64,000 nt of DNA, from positions 124,001 to 188,000 of the forward strand of contig JACKHO010000004.1 in assembly GCA_020638955.1 (NCBI GenBank). The letters are read 5' to 3'. Shown here in pieces: positions 7,478 to 18,152 of this stretch. Position 1 is the stretch's first letter; every line of letters begins with the position of its first letter. The notes below the pieces were generated by a model. That model was given only the letters and a program-made list of their open reading frames with translations, was not told where the DNA came from and did not search any database. The stretch comes from Planctomycetaceae bacterium (GTDB lineage Bacteria > Planctomycetota > Planctomycetia > Planctomycetales > Planctomycetaceae). The translations under genes were made by a program, and so were the position numbers.

Positions 7478-8917
7478 CTACTTCTCCGACCGAGGTTGCT
7501 TCTTCTGACGTCCCGGTTGATGTTCGTGGGCTGCGAGTTCGGTTTCCATCCCTTTGTCACCCTGCTGTTGCATCCAACCTTCCAGTTGCGTGGCGAGGCG
7601 GGATTTGATGTCGGCGAGGGCGGGGTCGGTGGCCAAGTTGTGTTGTTCCAGCGGATCTTGTTCGAGGTCGTAGAGTTCTTCGCCGGGCCTGTGAAACAGC
7701 CATTCAATCCTGGCCGCCAGTTGGGGATTGTTGACGGCATCATCCTGCCATGATTTGAGGATGGGTGTCTTGTGGATTCCGCCAATCGAGTACGTGTTGT
7801 CCGGTGCCAAATTCCGAATGAACTTGTAACGACCGTCGCGCACGGCACGCATGGGATACGGCATTTCGTAGCCGTTGATGCCGACCGTGGTGTGCTGTGC
7901 GAAAACGTACTCACGAAACGTCTGCTCTTTTCCGGTGAGCAGGCCAAGCATACTTTTGCCATCAAATCCTGTGGCGCCGTTTGCATCTGGGCAGCCGACG
8001 TCGATGCGGTCGGGATTAATCCCTGCTGCATCCAGGAATGTCGGAGCGACGTCGACGTACTGTACGAGCGCCTCGCTGGTCGACCCTGCCTTGATATGTC
8101 CCGGCCAGCGCGCCAGTGCGGAAACACGAATTCCGGTGTCGTAAACACTCCACTTGCCTCCGTAGGGGAAACTGCTCCCCTGCTCACTTACGAACAGCAC
8201 CAGCGTGTCGTTTTCCTGTGAGGTCTCTTTCAACAGCTGCATCAACTGGCCGACCTGCCAGTCAAACTGATGAATTTCGGCGTAGTACCTTGCCAAATCC
8301 TTTCGCGTGACTTCGTTGTCGTGCAGGTATGCGGGCACCTTGAGTTGAGCGGGATTGTGCAAATCGTCTGGACCGCGATTCCACGGGCTGTGAGGATCGT
8401 TCGAGGCATACACCAGTAACCACGGTTGGTTCTCATCGCGGGTGACGAATTCTCGCGTTGGTTCAAAGTCGTCAAGCCCAGACTTTTTCTCATTCGGGCC
8501 GCCTTTGGCGCCGAAGTGCTCATACGGGAAAGACGCTTTCGGCCCGACGTGTTCCTTTCCCTGCAGTGCGACGCGATACCCTCGGCGTTTCAGCATGGTG
8601 AACAGGCTCTTGGTACCCGGGGACACCTGCGTGTGATTTGGATAGGCACCGCTCCGCATGTTGTAGAGCCCCGTGTACAACGCATGACGCGACGGCGAGC
8701 ACGTCGTTGCTGGAGTGAACATTCCTTTCAGGAACATTCCTTCCGTCGCGAGCTTGTCGAGATTCGGGGTTTTGGCATCGGTGTTGCCGGCAAAGCCAAA
8801 GTCGCTCCAGGTGGAGTCGTCGGAAATAATCAGGAGGAAGTTGGGCCGATCATCTGCGAGAACGTGAGAAGTCAAAAACAGGACGCAGGCGAGTGCGGTG
8901 TACAGCTTGAATTTCAT
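7478..8917 (-). CDS. secreted sulfatase (arylsulfatase/heparan sulfatase-like)
   Basis: 479 residues from ATG 8917, after a Sec signal peptide ending around HVLADD. Type I sulfatase features are present: metal ligands in NFLLIISDDS (D33, D34), the formylglycine motif T-T-C-S-P-S-R with Cys 73, followed by HALYTGLYNMRSGAYPN, and the C-terminal EELYDLEQDPLEQHNLA motif. A Cys-type motif needs formylglycine-generating enzyme. The substrate is probably a sulfated polysaccharide, as for most planctomycete sulfatases, but cannot be fixed from sequence. Another in-frame start upstream (9010) has no signal peptide at its N-terminus and is less likely. Confidence 0.92.
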   Translation of the reverse strand: MKFKLYTALACVLFLTSHVLADDRPNFLLIISDDSTWSDFGFAGNTDAKTPNLDKLATEGMFLKGMFTPATTCSPSRHALYTGLYNMRSGAYPNHTQVSPGTKSLFTMLKRRGYRVALQGKEHVGPKASFPYEHFGAKGGPNEKKSGLDDFEPTREFVTRDENQPWLLVYASNDPHSPWNRGPDDLHNPAQLKVPAYLHDNEVTRKDLARYYAEIHQFDWQVGQLMQLLKETSQENDTLVLFVSEQGSSFPYGGKWSVYDTGIRVSALARWPGHIKAGSTSEALVQYVDVAPTFLDAAGINPDRIDVGCPDANGATGFDGKSMLGLLTGKEQTFREYVFAQHTTVGINGYEMPYPMRAVRDGRYKFIRNLAPDNTYSIGGIHKTPILKSWQDDAVNNPQLAARIEWLFHRPGEELYDLEQDPLEQHNLATDPALADIKSRLATQLEGWMQQQGDKGMETELAAHEHQPGRQKKQPRSEK

Positions 8918-9275
8918 TGGTCGACACTTTGAAGAATCTGGTGAGTGCGAAGTGACCTGAAGCGTATCAGCCGCGTCGACGAAAGTCATTCGCCCGGAAC
9001 ATTTTACCAAAACTCCACTTCTCCAGATTCAGCCGGTCGCATGATCGATCAAAACTGCATAACGCGGCGAGATTTCATGAGCGCGGCCAGTTTTCTGTCT
9101 GGCAATCTGTTTCGCGTCTCGTACACTTCATTCCCCTGAGCCTGGATCATTCAATACTTGTGTCGGGTGTGTGGAGCAAGTCACCGTGTGATGGTGGGTT
9201 ACGTCCGCAGTTCAGGCGTTATGCAAACAGAACCCGCTACGAAAGATCAGGGCTCCTACCGACAGGATTTACAAC
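8918..9275. other. 358-bp divergent intergenic region, sulfatase / ribH
   Basis: It holds the 5' regions of two divergent genes. I looked for an FMN riboswitch ahead of ribH and did not see its conserved blocks. No gene-like frame. Confidence 0.5.
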
Positions 9276-9746
9276 ATGGCTGACATTCAAGGGCATTTGC
9301 TCGCCCATCCGGAAGACCAGTACGCCATTGTCGTTGCTCGATTCAACGATTTGGTGACCGGTCGGCTGCACGATGGTGCCGTCGAAACGCTCAAGCGGCA
9401 TGGCGTTGCGGAACAGAACATCACTACGGTTTGGGTTCCTGGTTCGTTTGAGCTCCCGGTTGTTACTCAAAAACTCGTGGAGTCGGGAAAGTATGCCGCC
9501 GTGCTGGCCCTGGGTGCGGTAATTCAAGGTGAGACGACGCACCACGACTACATCAATCACGCGGTCGCTCAGGGGCTCATGCGTGCTGGTCAGGCGAGTG
9601 GTTGTCCCGTATTGTTCGGCGTCTTGACCTGTTCTACCATGGAGCAGGCCTTGAATCGTGCTGGCGGAAAGGCCGGGAACAAGGGGCATGAAGCCGCCAT
9701 CGCCGCAATTGAAACGGTCGATGTGTTGCGACGCATTTCCTCCTGA
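9276..9746 (+). CDS. ribH: 6,7-dimethyl-8-ribityllumazine synthase
   Basis: Riboflavin biosynthesis: it condenses 5-amino-6-ribitylaminouracil with 3,4-dihydroxy-2-butanone 4-phosphate. The 156-residue length is typical. Family motifs: VVARFNDLVTGRL near the N-terminus, VPGSFELPVV (substrate loop), and GAVIQGETTHHDYI with the catalytic His at about 89, then GVLTCSTMEQALNRAGGKAGNKG. nusB follows 80 bases downstream on the same strand, a common bacterial pairing, so the two are probably co-transcribed. Assembly into icosahedral capsids is usual for the family. Confidence 0.97.
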   Translation: MADIQGHLLAHPEDQYAIVVARFNDLVTGRLHDGAVETLKRHGVAEQNITTVWVPGSFELPVVTQKLVESGKYAAVLALGAVIQGETTHHDYINHAVAQGLMRAGQASGCPVLFGVLTCSTMEQALNRAGGKAGNKGHEAAIAAIETVDVLRRISS

Positions 9747-9826
9747 CGCGTTCCGCTGTTTCTATTCATTTCTTGTCGTGCCGATTGTCGCGCGACACGG
9801 TTTAATTTTTATTCAAGAGGTAGCGC

Positions 9827-10267
9827 ATGGCTCGGCGCAGTAAAGCGCGCGAAGTCGCACTGCAAATGTTGTATTTGATCGACGTCAACAACGACGTCGA
9901 CGGTCGTGCCGTCAAGGAATTGATCAATGAACGTTTGAAGGATAACGACCTGCGCGAACTTGCCTGGTGGCTGTTTTCCGGTACGGCGGAGCACCGCGCA
10001 CAGTTGGATGAACGCGTTCAGCAAATTGCGGAAAACTGGAAGCTGGACCGCATGCCTCCGACCGACCGCAATATTCTGCGCGTCGGCGCCTTTGAAATGG
10101 TCCACATGGACACCCCCGCCAGCGTGGTCATCGACGAAGCTATCGAACTGGCCAAGAAGTTCGGTACCAAACAGTCCTCGCAGTTTGTGAATGGCATTCT
10201 GGACAAGCTGGTTCCCGAAGAAAAACGCCGACGCATTCGTCGCCGTCCACGAGCTGATCAGGAGTGA
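9827..10267 (+). CDS. nusB: transcription antitermination factor NusB
   Basis: NusB binds boxA RNA with NusE (S10) and supports antitermination of rRNA operons. In 146 residues the all-helical fold signature is visible: RRSKAREVALQMLYLIDVN at the start and RNILRVGAFEMVHMDTPASVVIDEAIELAKKFGTKQSSQFVNGILD towards the end. The last about 15 residues (RRRIRRRPRAD) are a basic extension. It follows ribH. The preceding 80 bases include a short palindrome but no terminator with a T-run. Confidence 0.96.
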   Translation: MARRSKAREVALQMLYLIDVNNDVDGRAVKELINERLKDNDLRELAWWLFSGTAEHRAQLDERVQQIAENWKLDRMPPTDRNILRVGAFEMVHMDTPASVVIDEAIELAKKFGTKQSSQFVNGILDKLVPEEKRRRIRRRPRADQE

Positions 10268-10325
10268 TTGCTTTCCTAAGCGGCGAGTGGTCTGAAAACA
10301 GGTCTCAATGCAAATCCAATAGTTC

Positions 10326-12455
<2,130 letters not shown>

Positions 12456-12548
12456 GTTTATAGACACGCTTGGCAGCCATTGGGTGTGCTGGGTAGTCTT
12501 TCAGAGGAAGCACACAAAACACGACACCACTGGAATTGAAAAACCGCT

Positions 12549-12848
12549 ATGTGGCACTCACTTGGACCTGTCGACTCATTCCCGAATAACGAAGGCCGCG
12601 AATGCACAGTGGCCGACCGAATTGTTGCCGTGTTCCGTCAGGAGAACGAGTTCCGCGCCATCGACGGCATTTGCGCCCATGCGGGCGGACCACTGGCCAA
12701 AGGCACGCTCCAAGGCGGCATTGTCACCTGTCCGTGGCACGGATGGCAGTACGACATCACCACTGGGCAGCACTGCTTGACTCCGCAAATTTGCCAGCAG
12801 TCATTTCCGTGCAAAGTGGAAGATGATCAACTCTGGGTTGAGCTGTAG
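12549..12848 (+). CDS. Rieske [2Fe-2S] ferredoxin-like protein
   Basis: 99 residues, a single Rieske domain of the NirD/ferredoxin type. The two cluster motifs are C-A-H (C42, H44 in GICAHAGGPLAKG) and C-P-W-H (C61, H64 in GGIVTCPWHGWQYDITTG). No membrane helix or signal is present, so it is probably a soluble cytoplasmic electron carrier. No oxygenase or reductase partner gene is next to it. It follows the DUF2079 gene by 93 bases. Confidence 0.92.
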   Translation: MWHSLGPVDSFPNNEGRECTVADRIVAVFRQENEFRAIDGICAHAGGPLAKGTLQGGIVTCPWHGWQYDITTGQHCLTPQICQQSFPCKVEDDQLWVEL

Positions 12849-12870
12849 GTTTGCGAGTCACGGGAAGCTT

Positions 12871-12906
12871 CAAAAACAAAAACAGGCGGACTCGAAGGTC
12901 CGCCTG
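12871..12906 (-). terminator. terminator of the RTX protein gene
   Basis: On the minus strand the stem caggcggac / gtccgcctg (arms 12883-12891 and 12898-12906, six-base loop) is followed by a T-rich tract interrupted by single G residues (complement of caaaaacaaaaa at about 12871-12882). It lies 25 bases past the stop of the minus gene and may also serve the convergent Rieske gene. Confidence 0.85.
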
Positions 12907-12930
12907 CACGTTCTAATTTATTGTGGTGTG

Positions 12931-14022
12931 TTACTCGACTCGTTCGGAGAGGAGTGCGTCGCCCGATCCGTAGTCTTCGACGATGTCCATTTCGACTGTG
13001 AATTGTTCGTATTGGACGGTGCTCGTCGTTGTCTGACGGGTACTGGTTGTTGACAGGCGTAGATCGAGCTTCGATTTCGTCTGCACTTTCAGTTCGACGA
13101 GTCGGTAGCGGCGGAACATGAAATCGTCGGCCTCGGTACTTCCGCAGAGCGTGTCAATCTCTTCGTCATAGCCGCCGTCGAGGAAGTCGTTCCCAGCGTC
13201 ACCTGCAAGATAGTCTGCTCCGTCTTCACCATAGAGTTCATCATCGCCCTCGTCGCCGTACAACTCGTCATCGCCGTCTCCTCCGAAGAGTCGGTCGTTG
13301 CCTAATCGACCACGAAGAATGTCGTTGTCCTCATCCCCTTCGATGTAGTCGTTACCAGCACCACCATCAAGGTCGTCATCGCCTAGACCGCCGAACAGGT
13401 AGTCGTTATCGTCATTGCCGTTTAAGTCGTCATGATTGTCGAAGCCATAGAGATAGTCATTGCCGCGACCGCCACACAGGACGTCACGACCTGCCCCTCC
13501 ATAGAGGTCGTCATTGCCTCGCTCACCGTAGATGTAGTTGGCAATGTTGCTACCGGCATCGAAGTCCGCTCCCCAAACGATATCGTCGCCGCTACCGCCA
13601 TTCAGATGACAGAAACATTGGACATCGGTCACGATAATGATGTCCTGTCCGCCATAGCCTTCGATGCCGAGGTGCTCTTCGGTATCTGGACGAACGTCAA
13701 ACTCATGATGCTCAACGTCGCTGGCAAGTTCGGCGAGCCCGTCAAAACCGTAAATCGAAAGTGCAAAGTTTAGTTCCCAGGACGTCAGGTCGGGAAAGTC
13801 TTCCCAGTCAAACTGCAGTACATCCACTTCGTACTTGTCGTCCACTCTTTTCACAATGCAGACGTCGTGGCTCGAAGCGAGATAGACGTTCATTTCATGG
13901 TAAGTAATGCCTTCGAATTCGATTATGTCTGAGTTGAATTCGACGTTTGCATCCACGAGAGTTGGGGCCGCCAACGTCAGAAAAAGAAACGCGAAGGCCA
14001 GTTGAGTTCGTGACATGGTCAT
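12931..14022 (-). CDS. secreted RTX-type calcium-binding repeat protein
   Basis: 363 residues from ATG 14022 (GGAG upstream; a second ATG follows two codons later). A Sec signal peptide (LAFAFLFLTLAAPTLVDA) is followed by about 110 residues without motif. From about residue 150 to 300 there are at least a dozen glycine/aspartate nonapeptides of the GGxGxDxLx type, for example YGGAGRDVLCGGRGNDYLYG and FGGLGDDDLDGGAGNDYIEG. The repeats should form a calcium-bound parallel beta-roll. Unlike classical RTX toxins it has an N-terminal signal and no obvious type I secretion transporter nearby. The function may be adhesive or structural. Confidence 0.85.
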   Translation of the reverse strand: MTMSRTQLAFAFLFLTLAAPTLVDANVEFNSDIIEFEGITYHEMNVYLASSHDVCIVKRVDDKYEVDVLQFDWEDFPDLTSWELNFALSIYGFDGLAELASDVEHHEFDVRPDTEEHLGIEGYGGQDIIIVTDVQCFCHLNGGSGDDIVWGADFDAGSNIANYIYGERGNDDLYGGAGRDVLCGGRGNDYLYGFDNHDDLNGNDDNDYLFGGLGDDDLDGGAGNDYIEGDEDNDILRGRLGNDRLFGGDGDDELYGDEGDDELYGEDGADYLAGDAGNDFLDGGYDEEIDTLCGSTEADDFMFRRYRLVELKVQTKSKLDLRLSTTSTRQTTTSTVQYEQFTVEMDIVEDYGSGDALLSERVE

Positions 14023-14228
14023 GGCCGTGTACTCCAGAGTGTTGAGTGAACGTTTTGTGAACACCCACACAAGCGTGAGAACTCCTGAAGCGTTACAGCC
14101 TTTTTGAGACTTCCTGAGAAGAAAGGCTCAAAATGCTTCCCGGCGGCCCGGCGGGGGCTTTGCAAGTGCCCTTTCCCCCTTGAGTTACTGCAGCTGGATC
14201 AATCCACTGCAAACAACTCTTCCCGTTG

Positions 14229-14768
14229 TTATTCGTCGTCCGTACTCAGACTCAGCAGCCCCAAACCGGCGTAGACTTTGGGATCAACGCAGCGGCGTTT
14301 GGTGGATTTGCGTTTGAGCCACTGCCTGGCTTTGGATTTGGGGACGAGGTGGACTTCGATGTCTTCAGAGGCGTCACCGCCACCTTTCCCTTTCTTGTAG
14401 CATTTCCGGGCCACGAAGAAGCTGAGCATTTCCGTCGTCATGCCCGCAGAGGACGGCCCGGTGAAGCAGTATTCCCAGTCGTCTGAAACATAGCCAGTCT
14501 CTTCCAGAAGTTCGCGCTGGGCTGCGGTGAGTAGTGACTCCTCTTCCTCGCCCGTGATGTCACCCGACAAGCCGGCGGCCCAGTCGACAACGCGTTTGTT
14601 GATGGGCGGACGAAACTGTTCAGTGAGGATGAGTTCGTCCTGCTTGGTGACTGCAACCACAATGACGACGCCACTACCGCGAACGCGCGTGGCAAACTCC
14701 CATCCGTTGATGGAATTGAGGCCTAAATGCTTGCCCGTGTAGAGTTGCTCGACGTGCCGACGTGCCAT
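14229..14768 (-). CDS. Nudix hydrolase, ADP-ribose pyrophosphatase-like
   Basis: 179 residues. The Nudix box is recognisable as E-E-S-L-L-T-A-A-Q-R-E-L-L-E-E-T-G-Y, with REL-x-EE-x-G intact. The glycine that normally precedes it by six residues is shifted (GDITGEEEES), a small departure from the consensus. RGSGVVIVVAVTKQDELILTEQFRPP and the DWAAGLSGD segment match the ADP-sugar pyrophosphatase subgroup. The lysine-rich C-terminus (KRKSTKRRC) is unusual. It lies 53 bases downstream of manA on the same strand, so a link to nucleotide-sugar turnover is possible but only inferred. Confidence 0.88.
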   Translation of the reverse strand: MARRHVEQLYTGKHLGLNSINGWEFATRVRGSGVVIVVAVTKQDELILTEQFRPPINKRVVDWAAGLSGDITGEEEESLLTAAQRELLEETGYVSDDWEYCFTGPSSAGMTTEMLSFFVARKCYKKGKGGGDASEDIEVHLVPKSKARQWLKRKSTKRRCVDPKVYAGLGLLSLSTDDE

Positions 14769-14821
14769 GATGTGCCATCAGTTCAGATTGGGAAATGCTA
14801 TTCAATTCACAATCTGGCGGC

Positions 14822-15805
14822 TCAGCAGCCAATTCGCAACTCATCGACCCAGCAATCGAGCAAAATGCTGTCCTCGTCTGACACAACCGTTGCCTCAGGT
14901 CGACTGGCCGGGAGCACGACGGTCTCGCCGAGCTGCAGCGAGCATTCATCATCATGGGTGGTCACGGTCGAACTTCCTGCCAACTGAATGAGCACGTGCG
15001 GCCGGTTGTCATCAGCCGGTTTCCATGCTTTCGCAGCCACGTGCCTGTCCACGACAAAGTGCTGAGTTGCCACGAGGCGCTGATGACTTTCATCACCGTC
15101 AACGATGATCGGCGTCACGGGATTGACTGGCCCCAGATTGAAATTCGTCGCTTCAAGGGCCAGGTCCAGATGCAGCTCACGCGGACGCCCGTGTGCGTCG
15201 ACCCGTCCCCAGTCGGACAATCGATACGTGACGTTGTTTGGCTCCTGCACTTCGGCCAGCAGCAATCCCTCACCAATGGCGTGAACGGTTCCGGGCAACA
15301 GGGAAATGCAATCCCCTTTCTGAACTGTGTAGCTGTGTAAGCAATCGACAATTTCCGGGCCTCGGGCTGCCTCGCGAAGTGTTTGAGCATCGACGCCTGG
15401 TTTGAGCCCCGCGTACACGCGGCTGCCGGGATCAGCCTGCAGGACGACCCAGGTTTCCGCTTTGCCGGTTGTCACTTCGGGGCGTCGACCTGCCATGGCG
15501 GCGCTGGGATGTACCTGAATCGACAGCCGTTTACTGGCGTCGAGGAATTTGATGAGGAGGGGGAACCGTCCAAAACTCGCCTGGCTTCCCAGCAGGGTGT
15601 CGGGGTCGGATTCCACAAGCTGTCGCAACGACGTTCCAGCCAGACGACAGCGGCTGACAATGGAAATATCACCCGGCAGATCGGCAACATCCCAGGATTC
15701 CGCGTAGTCGCTGTCTGGTCCCAGCGGCTTATTCAGGACAGACCGCAAGCGCCGTCCGCCCCACAGGGCGTGCTTCAGAATCGGATGGAACTTAAGCAAC
15801 TGCAT
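14822..15805 (-). CDS. manA: mannose-6-phosphate isomerase, class I (cupin)
   Basis: It interconverts mannose 6-phosphate and fructose 6-phosphate. 327 residues, the short Bacillus-like class. Zinc ligands are visible: LSIQVHP (Q97, H99), GKAETWVVL (E117) and PGTVHAIGEG (H175). The N-terminal LKFHPILKHALWGGRRL is family-typical. No strong Shine-Dalgarno precedes ATG 15805, although the family N-terminus starts just here. Upstream 290 bases separate it from the RNase gene. It fits either mannan use or GDP-mannose supply. Confidence 0.93.
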   Translation of the reverse strand: MQLLKFHPILKHALWGGRRLRSVLNKPLGPDSDYAESWDVADLPGDISIVSRCRLAGTSLRQLVESDPDTLLGSQASFGRFPLLIKFLDASKRLSIQVHPSAAMAGRRPEVTTGKAETWVVLQADPGSRVYAGLKPGVDAQTLREAARGPEIVDCLHSYTVQKGDCISLLPGTVHAIGEGLLLAEVQEPNNVTYRLSDWGRVDAHGRPRELHLDLALEATNFNLGPVNPVTPIIVDGDESHQRLVATQHFVVDRHVAAKAWKPADDNRPHVLIQLAGSSTVTTHDDECSLQLGETVVLPASRPEATVVSDEDSILLDCWVDELRIGC

Positions 15806-16030
15806 GGAAATGGATTCGTCTCACAGCCCGACACCGCCGACGAGGAAAGTCTAAGTTGGCAACCCGTTCCGTTGCAGCATCAAAACCTGGAATTTGGCGA
15901 ATCAAGACTCGTTCGCCATCCTAGTCCCGTCTCAGACTGCAGCGTTTTCATCCAATCGTACAGTGCCCGTTGCCTGATCCATTCCAGCTGGATGGAGTGT
16001 GCAGGAAATCTGCGACTGTTGCCTAAACGC

Positions 16031-16070
16031 AACAATCCCAGGCGCCGCAAGTGCGATGCCTGGGATTGTT
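16031..16070 (-). terminator. stem-loop downstream of RNase G/E gene
   Basis: A perfect 13-bp inverted repeat, aacaatcccaggc (16031-16043) and gcctgggattgtt (16058-16070), has a 14-base loop and lies 27 bases past the stop of the minus-strand rng. There is no long T-run, so it is a terminator or an mRNA 3' end stabiliser. Confidence 0.65.
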
Positions 16071-16097
16071 CGCTATTTCAGCGGTACAAGACCGATG

Positions 16098-17666
16098 CTA
16101 ATTCTTAGCGAGTGCCGGAGCCGCGACTGAGGCTCCATTTTCGTCGGCACAGCTCACCTTGAGGTGCGTTGGGCCAACATTAATGCCAGTCTGCACGCTG
16201 ACATTGACGTCGTTCTCTTCTTCAAGGTTCGTAATTTCACGACGCTTCTTGTTGATGAGGTAGTCGGCCACGCGCTGGTGCAGTTCGAGCTTGACGCTTT
16301 TCACCTTCGGCAGCGACGAGGCAGTCATCAGCGCTCGCATGACTTCAATGGCCATGCTCTCAACGGTCTTCACGTGTCCGGTCCCGTTGCAGCAGGGGCA
16401 GTCCTCGTAAATGCTTCGTTTGAGCGAAGGACGAATGCGTTGCCGCGTCATTTCGATGAGACCGAACGGGCTGATCCGCAGCACCTTGGTGCGGGCCCGG
16501 TCACGGGCGACGCAGTCGCGAAGTTTCGCCTCCACCTTGCGGCGGTGACGTTCGTCGCGCATGTCGATGAAGTCGTTGACAATCACGCCACCCAGGTCAC
16601 GCAGTCGGATTTGCCGGGCAATTTCCTCGGCAGCACGCATGTTGACCTGGAACGCGTTTTTCTCGGCGTCGTCATCACCACGGTACGAACCGCTGTTCAC
16701 GTCGATGGCGACGAGCGCTTCGGTTTGATCGATGACCAGCGAGCCGCCCCCTTTCAGCGGCACCCGACGCGACTGGATTTGATCGATTTTCTCTTCAATG
16801 TTGTACTTGGCAAACAGCGGTTCTTTGCCGTCGTAAAACTTAATGCGATTGACATTCTTGGGCATGACGACTTCCATGAAGTCCCGCGCCCGTTCGTATG
16901 CTTCTTCTTCATCAATCCAGATTGCGGAAATTTCATTCGTGTACAAGTCGCGGATGGTCCGCGTAATCATGTCGCTTTCTTCGTAAATCCCCGAAGGAGC
17001 CGGGGTCTTCTGCAGGCGCTGAACAAGCGTTTTCCACAGGCGGGTCAGGTAGTTCATATCCCGCTGCAGGTCTTTCTCAGATCGATCGACACCGGCGGTA
17101 CGAATGATGAAGCCGAGACCTTCAGGTGGTTCCAGTTCGCGCAGAATGCGACGGAGATTTCGGCGGGCGTCTTCATCAGCAATTTTTCGGCTGACACCGA
17201 CCCGGTTCAAACCAGGCATGAGCACCAGGAACCGGCCCGGAATGGAAATGTAGGTCGACAGCGTCGGACCTTTGGTGCCAATTCCCTCTTTGATGACCTG
17301 AATAAGAACTTCACTGCCGCGCTGGAAAATGTCCTGAATGGGCGGCTTGTTTCGCGAGGTTCGGTCGTTGAGCTTGCTGTTGCGTCCCCGTTCGACCTCG
17401 GCACGTTCGCGGTCGTTCAGTAAATGCTTGTAGTACTGATACTCGACGTCGCTGACGTGCAAAAACCCGTTGCGACCTACGCCAAAGTCGACAAACACCG
17501 CCTGAATGCTGGGCTCGATGTTGACGACTTTACCTTTGTAGACATTGCCGACATAACTCTCGATGCTCGTCCTTTCGACGTACAGTTCTTCGAGAACACC
17601 ATCTTCCACAATGGCAATGCGGCTTTCCTCCGGCTGGAGGACGTTAATGAGTACTTCCTTTTCCAT
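16098..17666 (-). CDS. rng: ribonuclease G/E family endoribonuclease
   Basis: 522 residues. The S1-like domain at about 36-85 (ESYVGNVYKGKVVNIEPSIQ, AVFVDFG) carries a short polar insertion around 85-115 (RAEVERGRNSKLNDRTSRNK). Then come the RNase H-like and DNase I-like parts with metal-binding D322 in AIDVNSGSYRG and D365 in VNDFIDMRDE, and the zinc-link CPCCNGTGH (423-431). The length is RNase G-like, without the RNase E scaffold tail. GAGGGAA precedes ATG 17666. It is expected to act in mRNA decay and rRNA maturation. A separate leader of about 480 bases precedes it. Confidence 0.96.
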   Translation of the reverse strand: MEKEVLINVLQPEESRIAIVEDGVLEELYVERTSIESYVGNVYKGKVVNIEPSIQAVFVDFGVGRNGFLHVSDVEYQYYKHLLNDRERAEVERGRNSKLNDRTSRNKPPIQDIFQRGSEVLIQVIKEGIGTKGPTLSTYISIPGRFLVLMPGLNRVGVSRKIADEDARRNLRRILRELEPPEGLGFIIRTAGVDRSEKDLQRDMNYLTRLWKTLVQRLQKTPAPSGIYEESDMITRTIRDLYTNEISAIWIDEEEAYERARDFMEVVMPKNVNRIKFYDGKEPLFAKYNIEEKIDQIQSRRVPLKGGGSLVIDQTEALVAIDVNSGSYRGDDDAEKNAFQVNMRAAEEIARQIRLRDLGGVIVNDFIDMRDERHRRKVEAKLRDCVARDRARTKVLRISPFGLIEMTRQRIRPSLKRSIYEDCPCCNGTGHVKTVESMAIEVMRALMTASSLPKVKSVKLELHQRVADYLINKKRREITNLEEENDVNVSVQTGINVGPTHLKVSCADENGASVAAPALAKN

Positions 17667-18032
17667 AATTCCCTCTTCGTTTGCTGGACGAACAGGGACT
17701 CAAGCGTGGCAGAATTGCTTTCACTTCTCCGGACCAATAAGGCATTGGCCTGTCTTCCTGAACGACCATTCACGTCGCCGGAAGTGTCGAACTCCGCGTT
17801 TGGCCGAAGAGAGAATGCACGTGTTTCAGCGTGCTTCCAGTTGGGCCAGATACTCGCCAGGCGTAAACTTTTGCCGACGAATTGCCGCGGGACACCGTGA
17901 GCGCGCAGCAACGAAGAGTTGGTTGCACGGCAAACGTGCCAACCAACATCGCGTGCCTGCCTTCGCTTCACGGAAGGAGAAACCACTTGATGTACCCTGT
18001 TCGAAAATTGTCGAACGTATTTCCAATTGGCC

Positions 18033-18054
18033 GCTTCAGAACGCTCTGAAGCGA
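18033..18054. other. stem-loop in ptsI-rng intergenic region
   Basis: Arms cgcttcaga (18033-18041) and tctgaagcg (18046-18054) match perfectly over a four-base loop. Confidence 0.6.
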
Positions 18055-18060
18055 CGCTTC

Positions 18061-18100
18061 GGGAGAGGAAGTCGTCACCCGTTGTGATGACTTCTCTCCC
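18061..18100 (-). terminator. long stem-loop downstream of ptsI
   Basis: Arms gggagaggaagtcgtca (18061-18077) and tgatgacttctctccc (18085-18100) pair over 16 positions with one bulged base and one G-T. It lies 53 bases past the ptsI stop. No T-tract follows, but the strength and place suggest the transcript end. Confidence 0.65.
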
Positions 18101-18152
18101 TGTATTTCCTCAGGCATTCGAAAATGCCACGTGGGGTGACAGTGGCCCTAAC

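Larger units (their letters stand above)
17667..18152. other. 486-bp intergenic region between ptsI and rng, hairpin-rich
   Basis: No gene is supported. At the ptsI end it holds three stem-loops (18033-18054, 18061-18100, 18113-18128). The remainder is probably the rng promoter and 5' leader; RNase G/E leaders are often autoregulatory in other bacteria, which is only an analogy here. Confidence 0.5.

Noticed and set aside
9140..9275. FMN riboswitch ahead of ribH
   Set aside because: The conserved RFN blocks and pseudoknot partners are not recognisable in the leader.
16164..17423. 419-codon open frame on the plus strand
   Set aside because: It lies wholly opposite the RNase G/E gene; its translation is a His/Asp/Phe-rich shadow with no domain.
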